From Echinicola rosea (GTDB lineage: Bacteria; Bacteroidota; Bacteroidia; Cytophagales; Cyclobacteriaceae): a stretch of 64,000 bases of DNA. The notes beneath the pieces are model-generated. The model saw only the letters and a list, made by a program, of their open reading frames with translations. It ran no database searches and was not told where the DNA came from. Made by a program: the position numbers and the translations under genes. The DNA lies in NCBI RefSeq assembly GCF_005281475.1, contig NZ_CP040106.1:2384501-2448500 (forward strand), in the 5' to 3' direction. Below are positions 9,197 to 18,600 of the stretch, one piece after another. Within the stretch, counting starts at the first letter, position 1, and each line of letters starts with the position of its first letter.

Positions 9197-10801
9197 ATGA
9201 ATAGATGCCAGAAGTGGATCGTATTGAGCTTTTTGTTTTTTGCTGCTTGTAGCCCAAAAGTAGATGAGGATACATTACAAGCAATCAAACAGCAACTTCA
9301 AGGAGAAGTGCTGGAAAAGGTATATGGGGAATTTGATTATCAGCCCATTTGGATCAGTGCTGAGGGATTGAGTGAGCATGGAGAAAGGTTTTTGAAGGTG
9401 ATGGAGGAGGATATTCCTGTGGATGGGTTGGATAAGGATGATTATCACTATGGACTGATCAAGCAGCGAGTAGATAGCATAAGCCAAGGTGGAGGAGTGG
9501 AACTATTGGCTGATTTGGAATTGGTGGTTTCCGAGGCTTTTGTCCATCTGGCAAATGATCTGCATTATGGTAGTGTGGATCCGAATGAAATGTCTTCCAA
9601 ATGGAAGATGGAGCCAAAAGCAAAAGATGTGGACGTGGAATCCCTTTTGGTAGAGATAGGGAAAGGCAATCTGGAGCTAAATGAAGCGCTGAGTCAATTG
9701 CGTCCTGATAATCAGCTTTATGCAGGGCTCAGGGAGGAAATGGAGAAAGTGTTGGCGGCTAAAGACCATTCAGACAAACCTCATATTAAATTTAATGGGG
9801 CATTGGAAGTAGGGGATCGTGACCCGGTAATTACACAAGTGCGCAAGGCACTCGAAGAAACGGGTGAAGCGGGGATTTCGGACTACAAGGAAGCCGATGT
9901 TTATGATAAGGAATTGGAGCAAGCAGTAAAGCGATTTCAGAAAAGGCATGGGCTCAAGGAAGATGGTATTTTAGGAGAAGATTTTTGGCGTGCCATCAAT
10001 TATAGCAGGGAAGATTTGCTTGCCAAACTAAAAGTCAATTTAGAGCGGTTGCGGTGGTTACCGGATTTTTTAAGCACAGATGGCCCAAAAGTACTGGTAA
10101 ATATCCCCAATTACTATATGGATTATGTAGTGGATCAAGACACCGTTTTTTCTACCAAGGCCGTGGTGGGCAAGGAATATCACCAAACACCTGTATTTAC
10201 CGCAGAGATGAGTTATGTGGTGTTCAGTCCATATTGGAATCTCCCCGATGGCATTCTCTGGGAAGAGACCATACCGGCTATTCTGAAGGATAAAGACTAC
10301 CTTTCCGAGCACAATATGGAAATCGTGGACCAGCAAAGAGAAGTGGTCAAGCCAAGCAGCATTCGCTGGAAGAAACTGTCCAAGGAAGAGGGTTTTCCCT
10401 ATTTGATCCGCCAGTTGCCAGGCGATGACAATGCCTTGGGGAGGGTAAAGTTTATGTTTCCCAATTCTTATAATATTTACATCCATGATTCTCCTGCCAA
10501 GGCATTGTTTGATAGGGATGAAAGGACCTTCAGCCATGGCTGTATCCGGATAGCAGACCCAGACGGCTTTGCCGAGGTATTGCTGAAGGATAAGAAAGAA
10601 TGGAATAAAGACTCCATCAATAATGCAATGCAGCTGGAAAAGGAGAAGCAAGTGAATTTGGACACCAAGCCGGCAGTTTGGATACTATACCTCACGGCAT
10701 GGAAATCGGCAAATGGGCTTCAGCTCAGGGAGGATGTGTATGATAGCGACAAACAGCTGTCCCAGAAGATGGGGGCTAGGGTGAGTTCCGTGTATTTTTA
10801 A
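9197..10801 (+). CDS. L,D-transpeptidase, YcbB/LdtD type, lipoprotein
   Basis: A 534-residue paralogue of the preceding gene, with the same order of scaffold, peptidoglycan-binding module (AVKRFQKRHGLKEDGILGEDFWRAI, about 235-260) and YkuD domain. The catalytic cysteine is C449 in FSHGCIRI, with histidine H447. Unlike its neighbour it begins with a lipoprotein signal (FLFFAACSPK; lipobox FAAC), so it should be membrane-anchored while its twin is soluble or released. The residues after the cysteine (SPKVDED) include acidic positions. It is convergent with a third L,D-transpeptidase of a different family, with only 27 bp between the stops. Confidence 0.92.
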   Translation: MNRCQKWIVLSFLFFAACSPKVDEDTLQAIKQQLQGEVLEKVYGEFDYQPIWISAEGLSEHGERFLKVMEEDIPVDGLDKDDYHYGLIKQRVDSISQGGGVELLADLELVVSEAFVHLANDLHYGSVDPNEMSSKWKMEPKAKDVDVESLLVEIGKGNLELNEALSQLRPDNQLYAGLREEMEKVLAAKDHSDKPHIKFNGALEVGDRDPVITQVRKALEETGEAGISDYKEADVYDKELEQAVKRFQKRHGLKEDGILGEDFWRAINYSREDLLAKLKVNLERLRWLPDFLSTDGPKVLVNIPNYYMDYVVDQDTVFSTKAVVGKEYHQTPVFTAEMSYVVFSPYWNLPDGILWEETIPAILKDKDYLSEHNMEIVDQQREVVKPSSIRWKKLSKEEGFPYLIRQLPGDDNALGRVKFMFPNSYNIYIHDSPAKALFDRDERTFSHGCIRIADPDGFAEVLLKDKKEWNKDSINNAMQLEKEKQVNLDTKPAVWILYLTAWKSANGLQLREDVYDSDKQLSQKMGARVSSVYF

Positions 10802-10828
10802 GAAGCATCAGCTTGAAAACAGAAGGGA

Positions 10829-11563
10829 TTAGGTGGTCATGTCCGTATCAAGTAAGGCAGTTGCCCGAAGGTAGTCGGTGTTGGGAGCATAGATAAACAA
10901 GCAGCTCTCTTCCTTGATGCTGTCGATGATCGCCTTGTATTGGTTCATGGGCAGAGCAGGGCATCCCAAGCTCCTTCCTAGCCGCCCGTATTTCTTAATA
11001 AAGTCAGGGTTTGCATACGTTGCGCCATGGATGACAATTGCCCTTTGGCGGGCATTGTCGTTAACTCCCTTTTCGATCCCATCGAGTCGGAGCGAATAGC
11101 CGTGTTTGCCGGAATAGGTTTCTGCCGTACGGTAAAAGCCGAGGCTGCTCATGTAACTCGAATTGGTATTGGAAAATTTCTTGGCCATCAATCCGCCACT
11201 GTTCCGTCCATGAGCCACCCAAGTATGGTGCAGGATTTTACCAGAAGTAGGGTCAATTGTCCAGAGCCTTTTTTGAGAAGATGGAAGGCTGAAATCAATG
11301 ATGGTGAGCGGTTTTGTAGAAGAAACTTTGCCGGTTTCGCTCAATTTCAAAAAGCCGTTGATGCCCATTTCCAGTGCTTTTGAAGAAATGGTAATGTTGG
11401 TATTTTGGCCGTTCAGGTTTTCGAGTACCTTCTGAATGAGTAACTCAGCGGTAGTATTTGCACTAGACGCGATGGGCTTTAAGGCGATGTTTCGCTGGGG
11501 AGTGTACGCAAATAGGGCTGTGCTTAGCAGCAGTGCCAGCATAAGTCCTGTTTTTCTAAGCAT
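10829..11563 (-). CDS. Murein L,D-transpeptidase, YkuD_2 family
   Basis: A 244-residue secreted protein. A signal peptide covers about residues 1-20 (LALLLSTALFAY). The C-terminal half carries the YkuD_2 catalytic pattern: a histidine in IVIHGATYANPDF and the cysteine C201 in GRSLGCPALP. This subfamily differs from the YcbB type by the SxGCPA motif and by lacking a peptidoglycan-binding module. It probably modifies peptidoglycan in the periplasm. A TAnnTTTG match lies about 76 bp upstream on its strand. With the two convergent genes it makes a cluster of three L,D-transpeptidases. Confidence 0.88.
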   Translation of the reverse strand: MLRKTGLMLALLLSTALFAYTPQRNIALKPIASSANTTAELLIQKVLENLNGQNTNITISSKALEMGINGFLKLSETGKVSSTKPLTIIDFSLPSSQKRLWTIDPTSGKILHHTWVAHGRNSGGLMAKKFSNTNSSYMSSLGFYRTAETYSGKHGYSLRLDGIEKGVNDNARQRAIVIHGATYANPDFIKKYGRLGRSLGCPALPMNQYKAIIDSIKEESCLFIYAPNTDYLRATALLDTDMTT

Positions 11564-11638
11564 ATATTATTTTTGTATTAAGATGATAAGGGTGTTAATT
11601 GTTTGAACACTAGTGTGTTACTTCTGTAATAGATAACG

Positions 11639-11646
11639 CAAAAGTA
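11639..11646 (-). promoter_or_regulatory. Candidate -7 element for the YkuD_2 gene
   Basis: The minus strand reads TACTTTTG, an exact TAnnTTTG match, about 76 bp upstream of the start at 11,563. No clear -33 TTG was found. Confidence 0.4.
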
Positions 11647-11785
11647 AAGTAATCATTGTAAATATGAACTGAAAGGTTGTTTATTTTTGTTAAAAAAGCT
11701 GGAAATATTTCTTCGATGGCAGCTTAAAGTGGCAAGATTACTGATCTTAATCATGAATTGAGATGTAAATGAAATAATATTTGGT

Positions 11786-11793
11786 TAATTTTG
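11786..11793 (+). promoter_or_regulatory. Candidate -7 element for the PTPS-folE pair
   Basis: The plus strand reads TAATTTTG, an exact TAnnTTTG match, in the 398-bp divergent region 11,564-11,961. A TTG at 11,758-11,760 is a possible -33 element, but its spacing of 25 bp is longer than usual. The rest of this gap shows no gene. Confidence 0.4.
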
Positions 11794-11961
11794 CCGTCCG
11801 AATTCACTTCAACTTTTTGATTAAAAAGGAGTTGAGGGAAGGAAGGCATCGTAGGGCTTAGGTTGCGAAAAACAAATAAGAGGAAATAATTGTTCTGTAT
11901 AAGGATAGTTGAAATTCATTTCGCCATTCTTTCAGAAAACATCGTAAATGGAGTTAGTAAC

Positions 11962-12372
11962 ATGAGAGTAGCGGTTTATCGCAAAGAGCATTTTAATGCG
12001 GCACATCGATTACACAATGCCGATTGGTCGGAAGAGAAAAATGAGCAAGTTTTTGGTAAATGCAATAACCCTAGCTATCATGGTCATAATTATGACCTTC
12101 ATGTGAAGCTGGTGGGGCCGATAGATCCTGCTACCGGCTATGTTTATGACATGAAAGTCCTGAGTGATATGATCAGGACGAAAGTAATAAAGAAGTTTGA
12201 CCATAAGAATTTAAACCTGGATACAGATGAATTCAAAGAACTCAACCCAACTGCAGAAAACATTGCTGTGGTTATTTGGAATATTTTAAGGAAAGAAATT
12301 GAAGAAAAATACGATCTAACGGTTCGATTATATGAAACAGAAAGGAATTATGTTGAATACGACGGGCATTGA
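11962..12372 (+). CDS. 6-pyruvoyl-tetrahydropterin synthase / 6-carboxytetrahydropterin synthase family
   Basis: A 136-residue protein. The start chosen is the ATG at 11,962 (MRVAVYRKEHFNAAH); an in-frame ATG 72 bp upstream would add a tail unlike the family. Zinc ligands are H15, H40 and H42, and the catalytic cysteine is C34 in GKCNNPSYHGHNYDL. The five-residue spacing between cysteine and HGH and the GPIDPATGYVYDM segment resemble animal PTPS more than the CxxxHGH pattern usual in bacterial QueD. The enzyme uses dihydroneopterin triphosphate. It overlaps folE, which makes that substrate. The product could be 6-pyruvoyl-tetrahydropterin (biopterin type) or 6-carboxytetrahydropterin (queuosine route); sequence alone does not decide. 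Confidence 0.9.
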   Translation: MRVAVYRKEHFNAAHRLHNADWSEEKNEQVFGKCNNPSYHGHNYDLHVKLVGPIDPATGYVYDMKVLSDMIRTKVIKKFDHKNLNLDTDEFKELNPTAENIAVVIWNILRKEIEEKYDLTVRLYETERNYVEYDGH

Positions 12373-13030
12373 TATAGACAGGTCAGTAGATGAAATAGGG
12401 GATGAGCACATTGGCACATCCCACGAGACTCCCTTGCGAGAAGATGCCTTTGAAATGGATGATGAGCTCAAAATGGAGCTGATCGAGAAGCACTTCAAAG
12501 ATATCATGCATGTGCTGGGGCTGGACTTGACCGATGATAGCCTGAGCGGGACTCCGCGTCGTGTAGCGAAGATGTTTGTACAGGAAGTGTTTAGTGGGTT
12601 AGACCCAAAGAACAAGCCTGATGTAAAGCTTTTTGAAAATAAGTATAAGTACAGTGAGATGCTTGTAGAAAAGGACATTACCTTCTTTTCACATTGCGAG
12701 CATCATTTTGTGCCTATTTATGGAAAGGCCCATGTGGCTTATATTTCCAATGGCAATGTAATCGGACTGTCCAAGATCAACCGTATCGTCCAGTATTTTG
12801 CTAAAAGACCGCAGGTTCAGGAGAGGCTCACCATGCAAATAGGAAATGAGCTGAAGGAAATCCTTGGTACAGATGATGTGGCTGTGGTCATTGACGCCCA
12901 TCATATGTGCGTATCCTCCCGCGGAGTACAGGATGTAAACAGTAAGACCGTGACCTCTTTTTATAGCGGGAAGTTTGATAAAGATGATGGTACTAGAAAG
13001 GAATTTATGCAGTATATAGCATTGAAATAA
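12332..13030 (+). CDS. folE: GTP cyclohydrolase I
   Basis: A 232-residue type I enzyme converting GTP to 7,8-dihydroneopterin triphosphate, the first step of folate and pterin synthesis. Zinc and catalytic residues are visible in FFSHCEHHFVPIYGKAHV and in IDAHHMCVSSRGVQD; the GLSKINRIVQYFAKRPQVQERL segment is diagnostic. The frame opens at 12,332, overlapping the preceding PTPS gene by 41 bp. A second ATG at 12,350 with AAAGGA just before it is an equally good start and would give a 226-residue protein. The overlap implies translational coupling of the two pterin enzymes. A terminator follows 24 bp after the stop. Confidence 0.96.
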   Translation: MKQKGIMLNTTGIDIDRSVDEIGDEHIGTSHETPLREDAFEMDDELKMELIEKHFKDIMHVLGLDLTDDSLSGTPRRVAKMFVQEVFSGLDPKNKPDVKLFENKYKYSEMLVEKDITFFSHCEHHFVPIYGKAHVAYISNGNVIGLSKINRIVQYFAKRPQVQERLTMQIGNELKEILGTDDVAVVIDAHHMCVSSRGVQDVNSKTVTSFYSGKFDKDDGTRKEFMQYIALK

Positions 13031-13054
13031 CATAAAATACGTTAAATAAGGAAA

Positions 13055-13085
13055 AAAAAGCCAGAGGAATACTCTGGCTTTTTTT
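13055..13085 (+). terminator. Rho-independent terminator after folE
   Basis: The arms AAAGCCAGAG and CTCTGGCTTT form a perfect hairpin with a five-base loop (GAATA), followed by a run of T. It ends the PTPS-folE unit. Confidence 0.88.
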
Positions 13086-13320
13086 ATGTAAAATAGGGTG
13101 AAAGCCCTATTTATTTGTCGAATCCTTTTGAATAGAGTATGTAATTATTTTATTTCTTTATTATTTGAAATTTTGATTTTTATAAAAATTTCATTTACCT
13201 TCAAATCTATTATTCAATGTTTCAGATGCATCCTGTTTAAGATTACGATCTTTTATTTGGGGTGGTTTGATTTACGTTTTGAATGATATTAACACCACTA
13301 ACCCTTTAATCCCCTTTCCA

Positions 13321-13896
13321 ATGACTTCATTAAGTCTTTCATATTCCGAAAAAGGTGATACCCAGCTTTGGTTGGATATGAAGGCAGGTGATTTGGAAGC
13401 TTTTGAACAGATCTATCGCGACCATGTGGATTTTATCATCCGATATGGAAACAGCTTTACGGATGACCAAACGGTGATTGATGACTGTGTCCAAGAAGTG
13501 TTTTGCAGGATTTGGCAAAAACGGTCCTTGCTAAAGGTGACGAATAATGTCCGCTATTATGTGATGGCGGCTTTTCGGAAAGAGTTATTGAAATTCTTGA
13601 AAAAAAGATCCAAGAGCAATTCACTGTTCGGAGTACTATTTCCTGGAGCCGGAGTGAATTTTGAGGCTTCCTTGGAGGTGGATATTATTAGAGAGGAATC
13701 GAGGAGGAGTCAAATAGAACTGCTCAATAGGGCCATGGTAAAACTGAGTTCCAGGCAGCGGGAAGTGGTTTACTTGAAGTTTTACAATGAACTGTCCATA
13801 GACGAAATAAAAGATGTGATGGCGCTAGATCGCAAGGCTGTGTACAATGCCCTTTCCAAAGCAATGATGGTCATGAGGAAAGAGCTCAAAAAATAA
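13321..13896 (+). CDS. ECF-type RNA polymerase sigma factor (SusCD-associated)
   Basis: A 191-residue sigma-70 family protein from the ATG at 13,321; the frame opens earlier (13,267), but the extra 18 residues do not look like the family. Region 2 is about residues 25-95 (DLEAFEQIYRDHVDFIIRYG, then DDCVQEVFCRIWQKR) and region 4 about 130-190, with a helix-turn-helix (LSIDEIKDVMALDRKAVYNALSKAM). It should direct RNA polymerase to the SusC/SusD operon when released by the downstream FecR-type anti-sigma factor. Unusually, a strong terminator and about 586 bp separate it from that gene. Confidence 0.93.
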   Translation: MTSLSLSYSEKGDTQLWLDMKAGDLEAFEQIYRDHVDFIIRYGNSFTDDQTVIDDCVQEVFCRIWQKRSLLKVTNNVRYYVMAAFRKELLKFLKKRSKSNSLFGVLFPGAGVNFEASLEVDIIREESRRSQIELLNRAMVKLSSRQREVVYLKFYNELSIDEIKDVMALDRKAVYNALSKAMMVMRKELKK

Positions 13897-13921
13897 TTTT
13901 AGTTGAAGTGTGCTTTGTGTC

Positions 13922-13950
13922 AAAAACGACCTGAAAAGGTCGTTTTTTTT
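13922..13950 (+). terminator. Rho-independent terminator after the ECF sigma gene
   Basis: AAAACGACCT and AGGTCGTTTT form a perfect stem with a GAAA tetraloop, followed by a run of T. It lies 26 bp after the sigma stop and separates sigma from the anti-sigma gene. Confidence 0.9.
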
Positions 13951-14482
13951 AGTTTTCCTTACACCAAAATTCTAATACTTTGAGGAAGTAACATAAAGTA
14001 GCCAACTTATTTGACAACCACAGAGGGCCCAATAGGGAAAGTGTCGCTAAGCATTCCCCTCCCTTAGGCTGAAAGTCTAGTTCAAGAGCTCCCTTTAGCC
14101 ACACCAAATTCCACGATATAATGGCTTTTCGAAGTTAGATGGAAATATGTATTAGCCTGACGGCTATGGGCGCAAGGCAGGCTCACCATCGCGGCGGATG
14201 CCCCAATCTCCAAACAGCCTGATTGAGTTTTTTACTCAAGACTACTTGCTGGAATTATTCTTTCGGATATGATATGACGCTAAACTAGTTGTTAATCCAA
14301 TTAAGATAAAAATTCAGATTAATTATTGATTTGCTCTTATTCTTTTGATAATCATATGGTTATGTTTTTAGGGTGAAGGCGGTAAATGGTGCAGGCCTAA
14401 AAAGAATATATTTTTTCCCTTTTTCAGGGAGTAATTACCAGTATCTGGGGATTATTAGGTTGTATTAATATTCTTTTACGCT
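13951..14482. other. 532-bp spacer between sigma and anti-sigma genes
   Basis: No frame with a plausible start or domain was found. The left half is mixed in composition, with short inverted pieces such as AGCCTGACGGCT at about 14,155. The right half from about 14,265 is very AT-rich and must hold the promoter of the anti-sigma gene. I see no exact TAnnTTTG box, which would fit recognition by the adjacent ECF sigma instead of the housekeeping sigma. Confidence 0.45.
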
Positions 14483-15553
14483 TTGAAAAAAACAAATAAC
14501 CATTACTCGGATTACAAAATCCAGGACTTTTTGACAGATGAGTCCTTTATCGATTGGGCGAGAGGCCTGTCAGTCGAGGAGGATTGGACTTATATTTTGG
14601 AACAACACCCGCACTTAGTTCCCTTAGCAGCAGCAGCAAAAAAACAGTTATTGGCCATTAAGTTTGGAGGAGAAGAGGTCGAGGAGCTCCGTAAGGACAA
14701 GCTCTTTAATAAGGTCCAAAGCAGGATCAGTAAAGAAAATCGCGAGGACAATATCGTCCCAATAAACACCAAGTATCCCCAAACCGAACGAAGCAAGCAT
14801 TTCCTATGGCTGGCAGCGGTCAGCATAGCGATATTGTCCCTGGCAGGGATAGCATGGTGGCAGGGAGGGCTACACTTCGGCTTGGAGACCAAGTCAGGAA
14901 AGTACTTGACCAAGGAAACGGCCAAAGGACAAAAGCTGACCGCTATTTTGAGTGATGGCTCGAAGGTAATGCTAAATGCAGGAGGGAAGATTGGGTACCG
15001 GGAATTTTTCAGTGATACCGCAAGGGTCGTGCACCTAGAAGGAGAAGCTTTTTTTGAAGTAGCAAAAGATAAAAAAAGGCCATTTCGTGTGGTCACTGGC
15101 AAGACAGTTACTACGGCATTAGGTACATCATTTAATATCCGAGAGGGCTTAGAGGATGTTGCTATTTCATTGTTAACGGGGAAAGTGGGTGTGGATATTT
15201 CGGATAGCGAAGGAGTGAAAGTGGCTACGTCCCTTTTACCAGGAGAGCAGGTGGTAGCGGATTTAGGTGAGGAAGTGTCCTTTGTGAAAGAGGCTTTTAA
15301 CCCTGATGAGGTCACTGCTTGGCAAAGGGATATTCTGCTCTTCAAAAATGCCTCCAGCAGGGAGGTCTTTCAGAAAATAGAACTGTGGTATGGAGTAGAA
15401 ATACATACCAGTGATGATAGTAAGTTTCGAAAGGACTGGAATTATACCGGAAGTTTTGAAGGAGAACGCCTTGAAGACGTGTTGGCGAGCATTGGCTTTG
15501 TCAAAGGATTTAACTACAGCATAAAAAAAAATAATCAAGTCTACCTAAACTAA
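14483..15553 (+). CDS. FecR-family anti-sigma factor
   Basis: A 356-residue inner-membrane regulator. A cytoplasmic part (about 1-105) precedes one membrane helix (about 106-126, HFLWLAAVSIAILSLAGIAWW) and a periplasmic FecR domain (about 145-245; GQKLTAILSDGSKVMLNAGGK) plus a C-terminal DUF4974 domain ending IKKNNQVYLN. It should hold the ECF sigma until the STN domain of the SusC transporter signals substrate. The only possible start is TTG at 14,483: an in-frame TAG lies at 14,456-14,458 and no ATG or GTG occurs between. A weak start would fit low-level production of an anti-sigma factor. Confidence 0.92.
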   Translation: MKKTNNHYSDYKIQDFLTDESFIDWARGLSVEEDWTYILEQHPHLVPLAAAAKKQLLAIKFGGEEVEELRKDKLFNKVQSRISKENREDNIVPINTKYPQTERSKHFLWLAAVSIAILSLAGIAWWQGGLHFGLETKSGKYLTKETAKGQKLTAILSDGSKVMLNAGGKIGYREFFSDTARVVHLEGEAFFEVAKDKKRPFRVVTGKTVTTALGTSFNIREGLEDVAISLLTGKVGVDISDSEGVKVATSLLPGEQVVADLGEEVSFVKEAFNPDEVTAWQRDILLFKNASSREVFQKIELWYGVEIHTSDDSKFRKDWNYTGSFEGERLEDVLASIGFVKGFNYSIKKNNQVYLN

Positions 15554-15585
15554 AACACCTATGTAGAAAAACTACAGCAAAAGAG

Positions 15586-15632
15586 GAAAGGAGTAACCGC
15601 CATTACTCCTTTCAGGGCCGGCGAACAGCCGG
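15586..15632 (+). promoter_or_regulatory. Two tandem hairpins in the leader of the first susC
   Basis: The 124-bp gap before susC holds a perfect 11-bp stem, GAAAGGAGTAA with TTACTCCTTTC (15,586-15,613, loop CCGCCA), and five bases later a second stem, CCGGC with GCCGG (15,618-15,632), followed by AAATTTTT. The second could be a weak terminator or attenuator that reduces readthrough from the anti-sigma gene. Alternatively the leader may bind a small RNA or protein. Confidence 0.5.
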
Positions 15633-15677
15633 AAATTTTTAACAAAGTGGATTATTCATTAAAAACTTTACAAAAGT

Positions 15678-18600
15678 ATGAAATTAAATGTACCAAATCC
15701 CCATTTGGTATTGAAAAGTACTGCCCTATGGCTTGCCTTTCAATTTTTGGGAATGGGATTGCTCATGGCCGAAGCTACAAACGACAGGCCAACTAATCAG
15801 GAAAAGGACCTATTTGTCAATTTGTACTTTGATCAAAATAGCCTTGCTGAAGCCTTCGGTGTCATCGAATCAAAAACTGATTTCAAATTTTCGTACGATG
15901 CGACCGATCTTGATCCCACGCTTAGGATCAGTAAACAGTTTATCAATGCTCCACTCGAAAGTGTATTAAGTTACCTTGGTAAGGAAGGCCACTTGGAATT
16001 TAAACGGATCAATAAGACCATTAATGTAGTGGCTTTGGGTCCCCCCTCGGAGAATCTTTCAGAGAGAACGATCAAAGGGGTGGTAAAAGACCCGTCCGGA
16101 ATTACTATTCCTGGTGTGAACATCATAGAAGTGGGGACTACCAATGGTACTGCCACTGACATCAATGGTGAGTTCAGCATGACGCTCACGACCACTAATC
16201 CCGTGATAAAATTGTCTTTCGTTGGCTATCAGGCCAAGGAAATCAAAATAGGCGCCTCCAGCGTGTATGAGGTGGTGTTGGAAGAAGATCAGAAAGCACT
16301 CGATGAGGTGGTTGTGGTAGGCTTTGGAGAACAAAAAAAGGTGTCAGTAGTCGGATCCGTGACCACTATCGAACCCAAGGAGCTGAAGATTCCTACCTCC
16401 AATCTCTCCCAGTCATTTGCTGGCCGACTTTCAGGAGTGGTGGCCGTACAGCGTTCGGGTGAGCCAGGTCGTGATGCGGCGCAATTTTGGATCAGGGGAT
16501 TGGCCACTTTTGGCAATACCAACCCCTTGGTGTTTATGGACGGAATCGAAATTTCCATCAGTGACATGAACAGCATAGATCCCATGAATATCGAGAATTT
16601 TTCTATTCTGAAAGACGCTTCTGCGACGGCCATATACGGTGCCAGAGGGGCTAATGGCGTGATATTGATCGAAACCAAGCGTGGCGAAATCATGGATAAA
16701 CCCCAAGTGAATATCATGATGGAAAATTCATTTATGGGGCCTACCCAGCTGCCGGAATTTGCTGATGCGGTGACCTTCATGGAAATGTACAACACAGCAC
16801 GTAAAAACCAGAACCCTTTTCAGCCTCCGAAGTTTACCGAAGCGAAGATCGAAGGCACCAGACAGGGCCTCGACCCCTACGTTTTTCCAAATGTAAACTG
16901 GATGGATGAGCTTTTTAAGGACTTCTCTACTCGCCAATATGCCAATGTAAACGTCCGTGGAGGCGGTAAAATGGCCAAATATTACATGGCGGTGTCCTAT
17001 TATAAGGACCAAGGGATATTGCAAAAAACTGATGTCAATGATTTTAATAACAACATAGATCAGAACCGCTATAATTTTGTCAATAATATCACGGTAAACG
17101 TTTCCCCTACTACTGAACTGGAACTGAATATCAATGCAGATATTATTGATTATAATGGTCCTGCGGTAGATGCTTCGGGGATATTTAACAATGTGATGAA
17201 TTCCAATCCGGTGCGTTTTCCGGTGACTTATCCTGCGCAAGAGGAAACAGGCTATATCTGGTTTGGTAACAAAACGGGAGGTTTTGTCAACAATGCCTTT
17301 TATAATCCCTATGCGGACATGGTGAAAGGCTATAAGGAACGGAATAATTCCACTTTGATGTCCACAGTAAGGATCAGGCAAGATTTAAAAGCGATTACCG
17401 AAGGACTTACATTTTCGGGAATGGCCTCTTTTAAAAACTGGTCATCTTCAGAGATTATCCGTTCTTTTGAACCTTATTTTTATGAAATGACCTCTTACGA
17501 GTATGATGAAGCCACAGGACAGTACAATTATAATCTTGGGCTGATCGGGCAAGGAGGACAAGAGGCCTTGAGCCAGGAAGGGGCAAATAATGGTGATCGT
17601 TCATTGTATTTTCAGACATCCTTAAATTATAACAGGTCTTTTGGTAAGCATGATATTGGTGGTCTTTTTGTTTACCTTCAGCGGCAGTATAATACCAACA
17701 TAGTAGGAGGTAACCTGACAGCTTCATTGCCAAGTAGAAACCAAGGGATTTCTGGCAGAGTGACCTATGCCTATGACGAGCGCTATTTAGTAGAGGCCAA
17801 TTTTGGGTACAATGGCTCCGAAAACTTTATAGAGGGCAAAAGGTTTGGGTTTTTTCCCAGTGTGGCATTGGGCTATGTGATCAGTAATGAAGATTTTTTC
17901 TATGGACTTACCAATACCTTTAGTCTTCTGAAACTGAGAGGATCATTTGGGGTGTCAGGAAATGATCGGATCGGTAATGAGAGATTTCCATATCTAAGTA
18001 ATGTCAACTTGGGTGCAGATAATGGTTACACCTTTGGGCAGAATTTTAATAACAGTAGAAGTGGGGTGATGATCAATCGCTATGCGAATCCTAACATCAC
18101 TTGGGAAGAAGGCCAAAAGCTGAACCTCGGAATGGATGTAGAGCTTTTTGGTAAAATGATGCTTAACGTGGATGTGTTCAAGGAAACGAGGAGTGGGATC
18201 TTTATGCAGCGGAACACCGTGCCGGGCACCATCGGTGTGGGGGATGCCAAGCCGTATGCCAATCTAGGGAAAGTAGAGAACAAGGGCGTGGACTTGACCT
18301 TGGCCTATACACAGTCATTTGGGAATGACCTGCTCGTTTCCACCCGGGGTACGTTCACCTTTGCTAGGAATAAGGTACTCGAACGCGATGAACCCAATAG
18401 GTTATATCCTTACTTGAGCGGGATAGGTAGACCGATCAACCAGCTATGGGGGCTTCAAGCAGAGCGCCTCTTTATCGATCAGGCGGAAATAGACGCTCAT
18501 TCCACACAGACGTTTAGTGGGCAGTATTACCCTGGGGATATTAAGTATACAGATGTCTCCCAAGCATACGATGAACTGTCCCAGATCGATGCCAACGATA

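Noticed and set aside
10070..10651. 193-codon minus-strand frame
   Set aside because: Antisense to the YkuD domain of the second L,D-transpeptidase; no family features.
11890..11961. Longer N-terminus for the PTPS protein
   Set aside because: The extra 24 residues are hydrophobic and unlike the family, whose N-terminus matches the ATG at 11,962.
13098..13286. 62-codon frame upstream of the sigma gene
   Set aside because: Very AT-rich, low-complexity composition with no motif; it lies in the promoter region of the sigma factor.
13267..13320. Longer N-terminus for the ECF sigma factor
   Set aside because: The extra 18 residues lack family similarity, and the ATG at 13,321 gives a normal ECF length.
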